In this document: piece by piece, positions 42,428 to 50,073 of the stretch | How positions within the stretch are numbered: the first letter of the stretch is position 1 | How the letters are laid out: each line of letters starts with the position of its first letter | Source of the DNA: Lachnospiraceae bacterium | GTDB taxonomy: Bacteria > Bacillota_A > Clostridia > Lachnospirales > Lachnospiraceae | Assembly (NCBI GenBank): GCA_009911175.1 | Contig: QXWX01000039.1 | Span: 1-62,767, forward strand | Length of the DNA stretch: 62,767 bases | Reading direction: 5' to 3' | The notes under the pieces: generated by a model | The model's database searches: none | What the model saw: the letters and a program-made list of their open reading frames with translations, nothing else | What the model was told of the DNA's origin: nothing | Made by a program: the position numbers and the translations under genes

Positions 42428-43677
42428 CAGACAGCCTGATGTTAAAGACATTGGATTTCACGACTGCATATTTTGGCGTGTTGCTCGGTCAATGTGCCCT
42501 GATTTCTTTTTTTCTGTTTCCGCTGATTTTTCTTCTAAGAGAGATTTTATTCAAAAAAAATATATTTTTAAAAGGGATGTCATGGGGATTATTATTGCTT
42601 ACCCCATTTCTGGGTAAGCTTAAAATCATTTATGAGGAAGACCTTTTTCGACGTCTGCTGGATTGTTGGAATATACCATGTATGAATTGCTGGTGGGTTA
42701 GATATGGATATCTGTTTGGGATGATAGTTTGCGCGGTTTTTTTGTTTTCAGGCAGGAAAAGGCTTGTCAAATTTGTGAAACAAATGGAGCGTGTTCAAAT
42801 TTGCGGGCAGGAAGTGAGGATCAATAAACTGGCGGCAACTCCATTTACGGCAGGTTTGTTTTGCCCGGATATTGTGGTGCCGGAGGTAATGCAAAAGGAG
42901 ATGGAAAAAGAAGAACTGGAAGTCATCTTGATGCATGAAAATAACCACATCCGGCTGGGGCATTTGTGGTACTATCTGTTATGGGATCTGCTGCAGATCC
43001 TGTTGTGGCCGAATGTATTTTTTGGTATATGCAGGAAATATTTTCAGCAGGATTTTGAGGAGATCTGTGATCGTATCACCATTCAGAAAAGCGGGAAGAA
43101 TGCGTATGATTATGGTATGTTACTTTTAAAAAGTATTCAGATTTTAGGAAACGGAAAATCTGGCGCAGAGGGAGGAGGGGCAACTGCGACTTTTGCGGGA
43201 GAAGGAGATTATGGAGAGCTGCGGCAGCGGATTTTAAAGGTTTCCGCCTTTCGGCCGTATTCAAAGCCGGCAGTAGTGGCATGGGGCGTCGCTGGCATCA
43301 TGATGCTTGCCGGGGTGTTCTTTCTGGTCATACATAGCTCTTATCCGCGTTATGTGGAAGAGAATTATATCGTAGTGAAAGAGAATAACAAAGACCCCAT
43401 CGTCATTCTGGACAGTGAGGAATATGCCCATGCATTATCATGGGATGATTCACGTGTTTTGATTCATAGGGTGGCCATGGACCGGCTTCTGGAGAAATAT
43501 GGAGTAGAGGGAAAACAGTTCTGGCTCGGATTTGGCGGATATTCTAAAATTCCGAAAATGGGTTCAGGAGGAAACTGCGTGGAAGTGGATTACCGTGGAA
43601 AAGAAGAAATTTTACAGATACCTTATAGTAACAGCGAAAATAATTTTTGGATCGCACTTGTGAAACAGATGCCATGA
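42424..43677 (+). CDS. M56 family membrane metalloprotease (BlaR1-like, without penicillin-binding domain)
   Basis: A 417-residue protein. Hydrophobic helices lie near residues 15-35, 40-60, 95-110 and around 290-310. The cytoplasmic zinc-protease loop carries HENNH (171-175), an HExxH motif. The part after the last helix is only about 110 residues and shows no serine-type penicillin-sensor motifs (no SxxK or KTG), so beta-lactam sensing is unlikely. It is coupled to the BlaI-like repressor by overlap. The stop is 38 nt from the start of the coiled-coil protein gene. Confidence 0.88.
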   Translation: MTDSLMLKTLDFTTAYFGVLLGQCALISFFLFPLIFLLREILFKKNIFLKGMSWGLLLLTPFLGKLKIIYEEDLFRRLLDCWNIPCMNCWWVRYGYLFGMIVCAVFLFSGRKRLVKFVKQMERVQICGQEVRINKLAATPFTAGLFCPDIVVPEVMQKEMEKEELEVILMHENNHIRLGHLWYYLLWDLLQILLWPNVFFGICRKYFQQDFEEICDRITIQKSGKNAYDYGMLLLKSIQILGNGKSGAEGGGATATFAGEGDYGELRQRILKVSAFRPYSKPAVVAWGVAGIMMLAGVFFLVIHSSYPRYVEENYIVVKENNKDPIVILDSEEYAHALSWDDSRVLIHRVAMDRLLEKYGVEGKQFWLGFGGYSKIPKMGSGGNCVEVDYRGKEEILQIPYSNSENNFWIALVKQMP

Positions 43678-43715
43678 TGTCATAAGTTGGTCATTCAAGG
43701 AAGGAGACTATGATT

Positions 43716-45338
43716 ATGAAACTGAATTTGAACCCCATAGTACAAAACCAAATTTTTAACGTATACCGTATGAATCAAAGTGCTGTACAGAAAACTGGGA
43801 AGGTTGGGGATGCTTCGGCAGAGAAAGGACGTAAGGATATGGCTTTTATCTCACCCCAGGGAAAGAGGGAAAGTCTCATTGAGACGCTTATGAAACAGAA
43901 AATGAATATCATGGAACAGAAGGATTCTCTGATTAGTTCTGCTAAAAAAGAGGGAAAGTCGATGGAGTCCATTCAATCCCAGTTAGAGGTCTATGAAAAA
44001 CAGCTTAAAGATATAGAGGATCAGATTTCCAAAGCTATGACCAAGGAAATGGAGAAGCAGGCTGAGAAGAAAAAGAAAGACGAACCGAAGACAGAACAGG
44101 AGCTTGAAAATGAAAGGCTTGCAAATGTAATGGAGTTATCCTCAGGCTTGCAGAAAGCAGAGATGGTTAGTTCCGTCAAGGCAAGGGTCGATGGGGAAGC
44201 GCGTGTTTTGAAATCGGAGATTGAACTGGATCAGCTGCATGATCCATCTGAAGAGACAAGTAAGGAAATGATTACGGGGAAGGAAGGTCAGCTTGCTGAT
44301 TTAGAGCAGAAATCCAATGAACTTCTCTCAGACATCGGAGAAAATATAGGGGAGACAGCGGAAAAGGCAGAGCGGCAATCCATTCAACCATTACAAGATG
44401 AGGGAAGCAAGGGAGCGCTGACGGGGGTGAAGCTGTCAGAAGGAAAAAGATTAGACGGTTGGGAAATTACATATGTGCAAAGTGAAGATGCTGTTTCATT
44501 GGCAAACACATACCAACCAGGCGGCATTAAGGTGGTGTATACAGAAGATAGGCATTATTTGAGAAATACGGAACAGTATTTCGGAGTGTTTGAACAATAT
44601 GCAAAGAGGCAGATCAGTGAAGATGAATTCACGGCATATTCTGCTGCATTTGGAAGTAAAATTCGAACCACTCTGCACACGGATCGGAGTACGGTAGGGG
44701 GACTGAACGCCCTCGTGAACGAGATGAAGGAGAATATTTCGAAGGGAATCGCCAATACTCCTGATAATCTGAAAACAAAACTTTTCGCAGGCGGAATAGA
44801 AGTGACGTGGAAAGAATTGATGAATATGCAGAAGACGGGAGAGTACATCGACAGTTTTTTAGCTGCCGGAGGTTCGGGCACCTATATGACTTATGCCAAC
44901 ATAGGGATTGCGAGGGCCTATGTACATAAATCAGGTCTGGGTCTGACGGAAGATCAGGTAAAGGTTTTAAGTGAAGCGGTAGAAAAGAAGATAGACAGGA
45001 AGCTGGAAAATTCAAAGCTCCTTTTAGATCTGGCAGCGGCGGATAAACAAAATCCCATGTGGGAAGGGTATTATATTGGCGGAACCAGAACGCAGCCGGT
45101 TGCTTCCAATACGAAGATGATTTCCGAGATTACAGAGGCATTTTCTAAGATTGATCCGAATGATAAAAGTACTTATGATGTGGCAGTGGAAAGATTTCAG
45201 GAGATTATGCGGCCATGGGAGGAGACTTTTGCAGGCTATGTAGCAAGACAGGAGCCGGGCTACGCAAGTTCTTATGTGTATGAGAAAGAGAGAAATTCCA
45301 AGGCAGGGTTTCAGGCTATTTGGAATGGAACATATTAG
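43716..45338 (+). CDS. unrecognised 540-residue coiled-coil protein
   Basis: I do not recognise this family with certainty. The ATG at 43716 is preferred to 43710 because AAGGAG lies 9 nt before it. Residues about 40-210 are very rich in Lys, Glu and Gln with heptad-like spacing (KQKMNIMEQKDSLISSAKKE and following), predicting long coiled coils. Residues about 235-540 look globular and mixed (GWEITYVQSEDAVSLANTY, GGIKVVYTEDRHYLRNTEQY). There is no signal peptide, membrane helix or cysteine motif. It lies 38 nt after the M56 gene with its own ribosome binding site and ends at a strong terminator, so it may be the effector of the BlaI/M56 switch. Confidence 0.75.
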   Translation: MKLNLNPIVQNQIFNVYRMNQSAVQKTGKVGDASAEKGRKDMAFISPQGKRESLIETLMKQKMNIMEQKDSLISSAKKEGKSMESIQSQLEVYEKQLKDIEDQISKAMTKEMEKQAEKKKKDEPKTEQELENERLANVMELSSGLQKAEMVSSVKARVDGEARVLKSEIELDQLHDPSEETSKEMITGKEGQLADLEQKSNELLSDIGENIGETAEKAERQSIQPLQDEGSKGALTGVKLSEGKRLDGWEITYVQSEDAVSLANTYQPGGIKVVYTEDRHYLRNTEQYFGVFEQYAKRQISEDEFTAYSAAFGSKIRTTLHTDRSTVGGLNALVNEMKENISKGIANTPDNLKTKLFAGGIEVTWKELMNMQKTGEYIDSFLAAGGSGTYMTYANIGIARAYVHKSGLGLTEDQVKVLSEAVEKKIDRKLENSKLLLDLAAADKQNPMWEGYYIGGTRTQPVASNTKMISEITEAFSKIDPNDKSTYDVAVERFQEIMRPWEETFAGYVARQEPGYASSYVYEKERNSKAGFQAIWNGTY

Positions 45339-45377
45339 AAAAAAGTGGATTTCACGACAGCCCCCTTCTTACGTTTC

Positions 45378-45425
45378 AACTGCTCCAAGCACAGGATATG
45401 TCCTGCTTTGGAGCAGTTCCTTTTT
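45378..45425 (+). terminator. terminator after the coiled-coil protein gene
   Basis: AACTGCTCCAAGCACAGGA (from 45378) pairs with TCCTGCTTTGGAGCAGTT (ending 45418), with one bulge, followed by CC and five T. Confidence 0.9.
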
Positions 45426-45428
45426 CAC

Positions 45429-46223
45429 TTATTCCTGAGCTGCGAGCAGGTCTTCGAGCACATCCTCCACGGAGTCCGTCACATAGGTGGAATAGTAAGA
45501 GATACCCGGCGCGGAGTTGGACATGGCATAGCTGGTTCCCACGGTCTGCAGCATCTCCACATCGTTGTACTGGTCGCCGAACGCCATGCATTCCTCGGGC
45601 CGGATCTGCAGCACATCCAGGAGCTTCAACAGGGCGGTTCCCTTGTTGGTTCCGGGAGCAATAAAATCAATCCAGATATTTCCGGAGGTTACCACTTTGA
45701 TCTCCGAGCTGAACTTTGCCTTCAGATGGTGGAGATATTTGTCTATGATGTGGGGGCCGTCCTTCATATTGCAGATGGCGATCTTTAAGATCGGCCCCTC
45801 CACGTTCCGGACATCCTCCACGATCTGCGTTGTATTTTTCATGACATGGACAATATGGTTTACAAAGTCCGGGTCATGGTCCTCGATAAAGCAGGCGTCT
45901 TCCCGGGACACTACGATCTCAAACTTCCCGTCCTTTTTCACTTCGTCGATGATCCGGCGGATCAGCTCCGGGGCGATCACTGTACGGGAGATTACGTTTC
46001 CTTTGTGAATGCAGATCGAGCCGTTTTCCGCGATATAAGAGATCTGATCCTTCACAGGCTTAAAAAGATTTACTTCATTATCATACTGGCGTCCGCTGGA
46101 AGCGACGAACACAATGCCTTTTTCCGTCAGTCTCCGAACCAGATCCAGGGCGCGGGGAGTCAGTTCCTGGGCCCCGTTCTGAAGCAGAGTCCCGTCCAGA
46201 TCACTTGCCACTAATTTTATCAT
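45429..46223 (-). CDS. Cof-type HAD-IIB family hydrolase
   Basis: A 264-residue HAD phosphatase. Motif I is DLDGTLL (about residues 7-13), motif II is VASSGRQ, a C2-type cap domain follows (about 85-190), and the K/DD motifs are in NKGTALLKLL and MAFGDQYNDVEML. The ATG at 46223 follows AAAGGGA; the 18 extra codons of the longer ORF lack a ribosome binding site. Enzymes of this group dephosphorylate sugar phosphates, FMN or other small metabolites. It is convergent with the coiled-coil protein gene and monocistronic. Confidence 0.9.
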   Translation of the reverse strand: MIKLVASDLDGTLLQNGAQELTPRALDLVRRLTEKGIVFVASSGRQYDNEVNLFKPVKDQISYIAENGSICIHKGNVISRTVIAPELIRRIIDEVKKDGKFEIVVSREDACFIEDHDPDFVNHIVHVMKNTTQIVEDVRNVEGPILKIAICNMKDGPHIIDKYLHHLKAKFSSEIKVVTSGNIWIDFIAPGTNKGTALLKLLDVLQIRPEECMAFGDQYNDVEMLQTVGTSYAMSNSAPGISYYSTYVTDSVEDVLEDLLAAQE

Positions 46224-46377
46224 ATGCTGCACCATCCCTTTCAGAACAATGTGAGTATTCACAGTCACTTCACACAAATGCGCAAAAACAGCGTTTTTGC
46301 CTTGCTATATTATGGCGCAGTTTTGCCTTCTTGTAAAGCAGTTTTTCATGAAAGGTCAAAAACCCCGTCCTCGGCGT

Positions 46378-46506
46378 GTTACAGTTCACGGCCCAACCGG
46401 CCGCGAACTGTAACGCATCCAGCCCATTGAAAAGTCGCCTGACGGCGAGGGGCTGGATGCACGCAACCGCTATTTTACTGGCCGGATGCCTTGCAGCAGG
46501 GTGCAA
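46378..46506. repeat. GTTAC-type composite foldback element, copy 2
   Basis: Hairpin 1: GTTACAGTTCACGGCC (46378-46393) with GGCCGCGAACTGTAAC (46399-46414), 15 of 16 pairs. Hairpin 2: GCATCCAGCCC (46415-46425) with GGGCTGGATGC (46450-46460), enclosing TCGCC/GGCGA. Then comes GGCCGGATGCC (46480-46490) and hairpin 3, TTGCA/TGCAA. The order and the inner parts match copy 1 (39543), whereas the sequence of stem 1 differs with pairing kept. Confidence 0.8.
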
Positions 46507-46608
46507 GGAAAGCACAAAGCCAAAGCTATTGCATTTCGAGTTTTGAAAGTATATAATAGGAGCTGTTGACTTAGAATGAGACAATCAGAATTTCGGGAGG
46601 GATTCATT

Positions 46609-47406
46609 TTGAAAAAAATTGGAATTACAGTGATAAAGTCCGCGGGCTTTTTTCTGGGTTGGGTAATCATAGCTTCGATACTGCCGTTATCCTCTTCAGA
46701 GGAACCTGCTGTTTGGAGATTGTGGGCAGAAATTATGCCGTTATTGGCGATTCTCGTTTTTACGTTCATTTTCTGGTTTGTGGAAAAGAAACAGGTAAAA
46801 TTACATTTATTAGATCATCCCGTCAAAGGAATCCTGCTGGGAACTGTCACAGGGCTTGTTTGGCTTGCGGTTCCTGTTTGGATCATGTATATGGCAAAGT
46901 GCATCCACTTTGGAGGAATGAACTCGATAAAATGGTTCTCTGTCTGGATGCTTGCGGCATTTTTGAATGTCATTATGCAGGAGTTTCTTGTTCGGGGTTA
47001 TCTGTATCAAATGCTCAGGCAAAAACACAGTATAGCTGCCGCCGCGGTTGCTACAACAGGCATTTTTACAGCGCTGCACGGCGGGGCATTTGAAGCGGGT
47101 ATCATTCCCGTATTCAATGTTCTTACGATGAGCCTGCTCATGACGGCGGTCCTTGAATACAGCGGTTCTATTATAGCGCCCATTGTCATGCATTTTTTAT
47201 GGAACGGAATTGGCGCATTGATTTTAGGCGGCGTATCGCTTGCCGATGACTATCCAAGTCTGCTGATTACGACTTTTACCGGTAACGAACTTTTATCCGG
47301 CGGAGTTTGCGGGATAGAAGGAAGCGTGATTGTTTTTATTGTCAATCTGGTTCTGGCGGCCCTTTTTATCTTCTTGAATATAAGGAAAAAATCAGAGCCG
47401 AAATAA
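46609..47406 (+). CDS. CPBP family intramembrane metalloprotease
   Basis: A 265-residue protein with about eight membrane helices and the CPBP/Abi motifs: motif 1 as QEFLVRGYLYQML (usual EExxxR, first Glu replaced by Gln), motif 2 FTALHGG, and motif 3 IVMHFLWNGIG. The TTG at 46609 is chosen because GGGAGG stands 8 nt before it; an ATG at 46576 in the same frame is the alternative. The changed first Glu of motif 1 may weaken catalysis. It is a single gene between repeat copy 2 and the rimP operon promoter. Confidence 0.85.
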   Translation: MKKIGITVIKSAGFFLGWVIIASILPLSSSEEPAVWRLWAEIMPLLAILVFTFIFWFVEKKQVKLHLLDHPVKGILLGTVTGLVWLAVPVWIMYMAKCIHFGGMNSIKWFSVWMLAAFLNVIMQEFLVRGYLYQMLRQKHSIAAAAVATTGIFTALHGGAFEAGIIPVFNVLTMSLLMTAVLEYSGSIIAPIVMHFLWNGIGALILGGVSLADDYPSLLITTFTGNELLSGGVCGIEGSVIVFIVNLVLAALFIFLNIRKKSEPK

Positions 47407-47436
47407 TACGACAATGCGCATTATTTGAGAAAAAGG

Positions 47437-47465
47437 TTGATTTTACCGGGAAATAGTGGTATACT
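47437..47465 (+). promoter_or_regulatory. promoter of the rimP-nusA-infB operon
   Basis: TTGATT (47437-47442), a 17-nt spacer and TATACT (47460-47465), 95 nt before the rimP start. Confidence 0.7.
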
Positions 47466-47493
47466 TGACGACAGTTACATAAGGAACCCGGCG

Positions 47494-47524
47494 GAAGAGT
47501 GGACGAAAGTTCACTCTTCTTTGT
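47494..47524 (+). other. leader hairpin of the rimP operon
   Basis: GAAGAGTG (47494-47501) pairs with CACTCTTC (47512-47519), followed by TTTGTT. It could be an attenuator read by NusA, a product of the operon, or a simple stability hairpin. Confidence 0.45.
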
Positions 47525-47560
47525 TGGAGAAAACCATTTTGCAGGAAAGGAAGTTACAGC

Positions 47561-48028
47561 GTGTCAAGACGAGAAGAGTATGAGAGCAAGACAGAAGAGC
47601 TTTTGGAGCCGATCGTGTCGGAAGCCGGATTTGAGCTGGTGGATGTGGAATATGTAAAAGAAGCCGGAACCTGGTATCTGAGGGCTTATATCGACAAGCC
47701 GGGGGGAATCACGGTGGACGACTGCGAGGCAGTCAGCCGGAGGTTCTCGGATATTCTGGATGAAAAAGATTATATTGAGGACAGTTATATCTTTGAGGTG
47801 AGCTCTCCGGGGCTGGGGAGGCCTTTAAAGAAAGAGAAGGATTTCCAGAGGAGCCTGGGGGAGGACGTGGAGATCCGCACCTACCGGCCCATCGACGGAC
47901 AGAAGGAATTTGAAGGGGCCCTAAAAGCATTTGATAAAAATACCGTGACCATTGCCTACGAGGATGACGCAGAGCAGATATTCCAAAGGAGCGAGATCGC
48001 ATTGATCCGTCTTGCGCTGGATTTCTGA
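47561..48028 (+). CDS. rimP: ribosome maturation factor RimP
   Basis: A 155-residue protein needed for maturation of the 30S subunit. The N-terminal alpha/beta domain reads LLEPIVSEAGFELVDVEYVK, and the conserved IDKPGGITVDDCEAVSR and YIFEVSSPGLGRPL segments are clear, followed by a C-terminal SH3-like barrel. The start is GTG with AAGGAAG upstream. It is the first gene of the classical rimP-nusA-infB operon, 52 nt before nusA. Confidence 0.97.
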   Translation: MSRREEYESKTEELLEPIVSEAGFELVDVEYVKEAGTWYLRAYIDKPGGITVDDCEAVSRRFSDILDEKDYIEDSYIFEVSSPGLGRPLKKEKDFQRSLGEDVEIRTYRPIDGQKEFEGALKAFDKNTVTIAYEDDAEQIFQRSEIALIRLALDF

Positions 48029-48080
48029 GAACGGACTGGGGCAGAGGACGATACATTGTGATAGAAAGGAAGTAAAGAAA

Positions 48081-49430
48081 ATGAACACAGAGCTACTGGA
48101 AGCGTTGACAATTCTTGAACAGGAAAAGAATATCAGTAAAGATACCATGATGGATGCCATTGAAAATTCTCTGATCAGTGCGTGCAAGAACCACTTTGGG
48201 ACCTCCGATAATATCAAGGTCATTATGAACAGGGAGACCTGCGACTACGCTGTATTTGCGGAAAAGGAAGTGGTGGATGAGGTGATGGACCCGGCGCTGG
48301 AGATCAGCCTGGAGGAAGCGGAGCAGATTGATTCCAGCCTGCAGCTTGGAGATGTGGCGCAGATCCGGGTGGAGTCCAAGTCCTTCGGCAGAATCGCCAC
48401 CCAGAATGCCAAGAACCTGATCCTGCAGAAGATCCGCGAGGAAGAACGCAAAGTGGTCTTTGACCAGTATTTTGAAAAAGAGCGGGATATCGTGACCGGT
48501 ATCGTCCAGAGATATGTCGGAAAGAATATCAGTATCAACCTGGGCAGGGCGGACGCCATGCTGACGGAAAATGAGCAGGTCAAGGGAGAAGTATTCCAGC
48601 CCACGGAGCGCATCAAGCTCTACATCGTGGAAGTGAAGAATACGCCCAAGGGGCCCAAGATCCTGGTGTCCCGTACCCATCCGGAGCTGGTGAAGCGCCT
48701 GTTCGAGGCGGAGGTGACAGAGGTCAGCGACGGGACGGTGGAGATCAAGAGCATTGCCCGGGAGGCCGGCTCCCGTACCAAGATGGCGGTCTGGTCCAAC
48801 GACGACAAGGTAGATCCGGTGGGTGCCTGCGTAGGTCTGAACGGTTCCCGTGTCAACGCGGTAGTCAGTGAGTTGCGGGGGGAAAAGATCGACATCATCA
48901 ATTGGAGCGATAACCCGGCGCTACTGATTGAGAACGCCTTAAGCCCGGCCAAGGTCATCTCCGTTATGGCCGACCCGGACGAGAAGGCGGCCAGCGTCAT
49001 CGTGCCGGACTACCAGCTCTCCCTGGCCATCGGCAAGGAGGGGCAGAACGCAAGGCTGGCGGCAAGGCTGACCGGATATAAGATCGACATCAAGAGCGAG
49101 ACGCAGGCCATCGAGTCGGGTGAACTGCCGGCGGATTACATGGATCAGATGGAGATGATGGATGAAGACGGCTATGTAGGAGAATACGAGCCGTATGACG
49201 AATATGAGGACGACGGGATCGGCGCGGATTACGGAGAAGAGCCCGGATACGGCTACGGAGAAGGCGATGATGCCGGGTACTCAGACGACTATGGATATGA
49301 GGGCGGTTATGAGGAAGACGCTTCTGCCGGATATGAAAGCGATGAGCCGGCGGGAATGGATATAGAAGAAACAGAGAGGGAGTACGAGGAGGAAGTTCCG
49401 GAGATTGAATTTATAGAAACGGAGCAATGA
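48081..49430 (+). CDS. nusA: transcription termination/antitermination protein NusA with acidic Tyr/Gly-rich tail
   Basis: A 450-residue NusA that binds RNA polymerase and controls pausing and termination. It has an N-terminal polymerase-binding domain (1-125), an S1 domain (about 135-200, [20 protein letters not shown]) and two KH domains (about 205-345). An extra tail of about 95 residues (about 355-450) contains some 14 Tyr, many Asp/Glu/Gly and only one basic residue. The ATG at 48081 follows AGGAAGT. Most clostridial NusA proteins end soon after the KH domains, so the tail is a lineage extension. Confidence 0.95.
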   Translation: MNTELLEALTILEQEKNISKDTMMDAIENSLISACKNHFGTSDNIKVIMNRETCDYAVFAEKEVVDEVMDPALEISLEEAEQIDSSLQLGDVAQIRVESKSFGRIATQNAKNLILQKIREEERKVVFDQYFEKERDIVTGIVQRYVGKNISINLGRADAMLTENEQVKGEVFQPTERIKLYIVEVKNTPKGPKILVSRTHPELVKRLFEAEVTEVSDGTVEIKSIAREAGSRTKMAVWSNDDKVDPVGACVGLNGSRVNAVVSELRGEKIDIINWSDNPALLIENALSPAKVISVMADPDEKAASVIVPDYQLSLAIGKEGQNARLAARLTGYKIDIKSETQAIESGELPADYMDQMEMMDEDGYVGEYEPYDEYEDDGIGADYGEEPGYGYGEGDDAGYSDDYGYEGGYEEDASAGYESDEPAGMDIEETEREYEEEVPEIEFIETEQ

Positions 49431-49469
49431 TCTTGACAGAAATTTGCATCCGTCTGAGAGGTGATATGA

Positions 49470-49748
49470 TTGGCAAATAAACGCAAAATACCGATGCGCA
49501 AATGTGTCGGCTGCGGAGAGATGAAACCGAAAAAGGAGCTGCTGAGGGTCCTCCGGACAGAGGAGGAAGGCTTTGTTCTGGATACCACCGGAAAGAAAAA
49601 CGGCCGGGGGGCATATATTTGTTATTCCAGGGACTGCTTTCAGAAGGCAGTGAAGAACAAAGGGCTGGAGCGCTCCTTTAAGCAGGCGGTTCCTGCGGAA
49701 GTTTATGGACATCTGGAAAAGGAGATGGAAGAGATTGAGACAGGATAA
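49470..49748 (+). CDS. rnpM: YlxR family RNA-binding protein (RnpM)
   Basis: A 92-residue DUF448 protein with the family motif RKCVGCGEMKPKKELLRVLR near the N-terminus and GRGAYICYSRDCFQKA in the middle. Members bind the RNase P RNA and modulate its activity. The start is TTG, preceded by GAGAGGTGAT. It is located between nusA and the L7Ae-like gene, as in most Bacillota. Its end overlaps the next gene by 14 nt. Confidence 0.93.
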   Translation: MANKRKIPMRKCVGCGEMKPKKELLRVLRTEEEGFVLDTTGKKNGRGAYICYSRDCFQKAVKNKGLERSFKQAVPAEVYGHLEKEMEEIETG

Positions 49749-50073
49749 GGTGCTTTTGCTGGTCGGCCTGGCTACCAAAGCCGGAAAAACGGTCAGCGGG
49801 GAATTTATGACAGAACGGGAAGTAAAATCCGGCCGCGCCGCATTGGTCATCCTGGCGGGGGACTCCTCTGAGAACACCAGGAAGAAGTTTTGCAATATGT
49901 GCGAATATTATGAAGTGCCAATTTATATTTACGGAGATAAAGATACCTTAGGGCATGCAATGGGAAAGGAATTCCGTGCATCTCTGGCGATATTGGACGA
50001 AGGATTTGCTGACGGGATTCAAAAACAGATGAAGGGAAACGATAGACAATTGCATAAAGGAGGTAGTATTTGA
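49735..50073 (+). CDS. YlxQ-like L7Ae/L30e family protein
   Basis: A 112-residue L7Ae-type RNA-binding protein: [20 protein letters not shown] at the start and [19 protein letters not shown] in the centre match the fold. The TTG at 49735 is chosen because AGGAG lies upstream and the length then fits the family; an ATG at 49705 would add 10 atypical residues. It overlaps both rnpM and the infB start. The role in RNA kink-turn binding is inferred from the family. Confidence 0.88.
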   Translation: MRQDKVLLLVGLATKAGKTVSGEFMTEREVKSGRAALVILAGDSSENTRKKFCNMCEYYEVPIYIYGDKDTLGHAMGKEFRASLAILDEGFADGIQKQMKGNDRQLHKGGSI

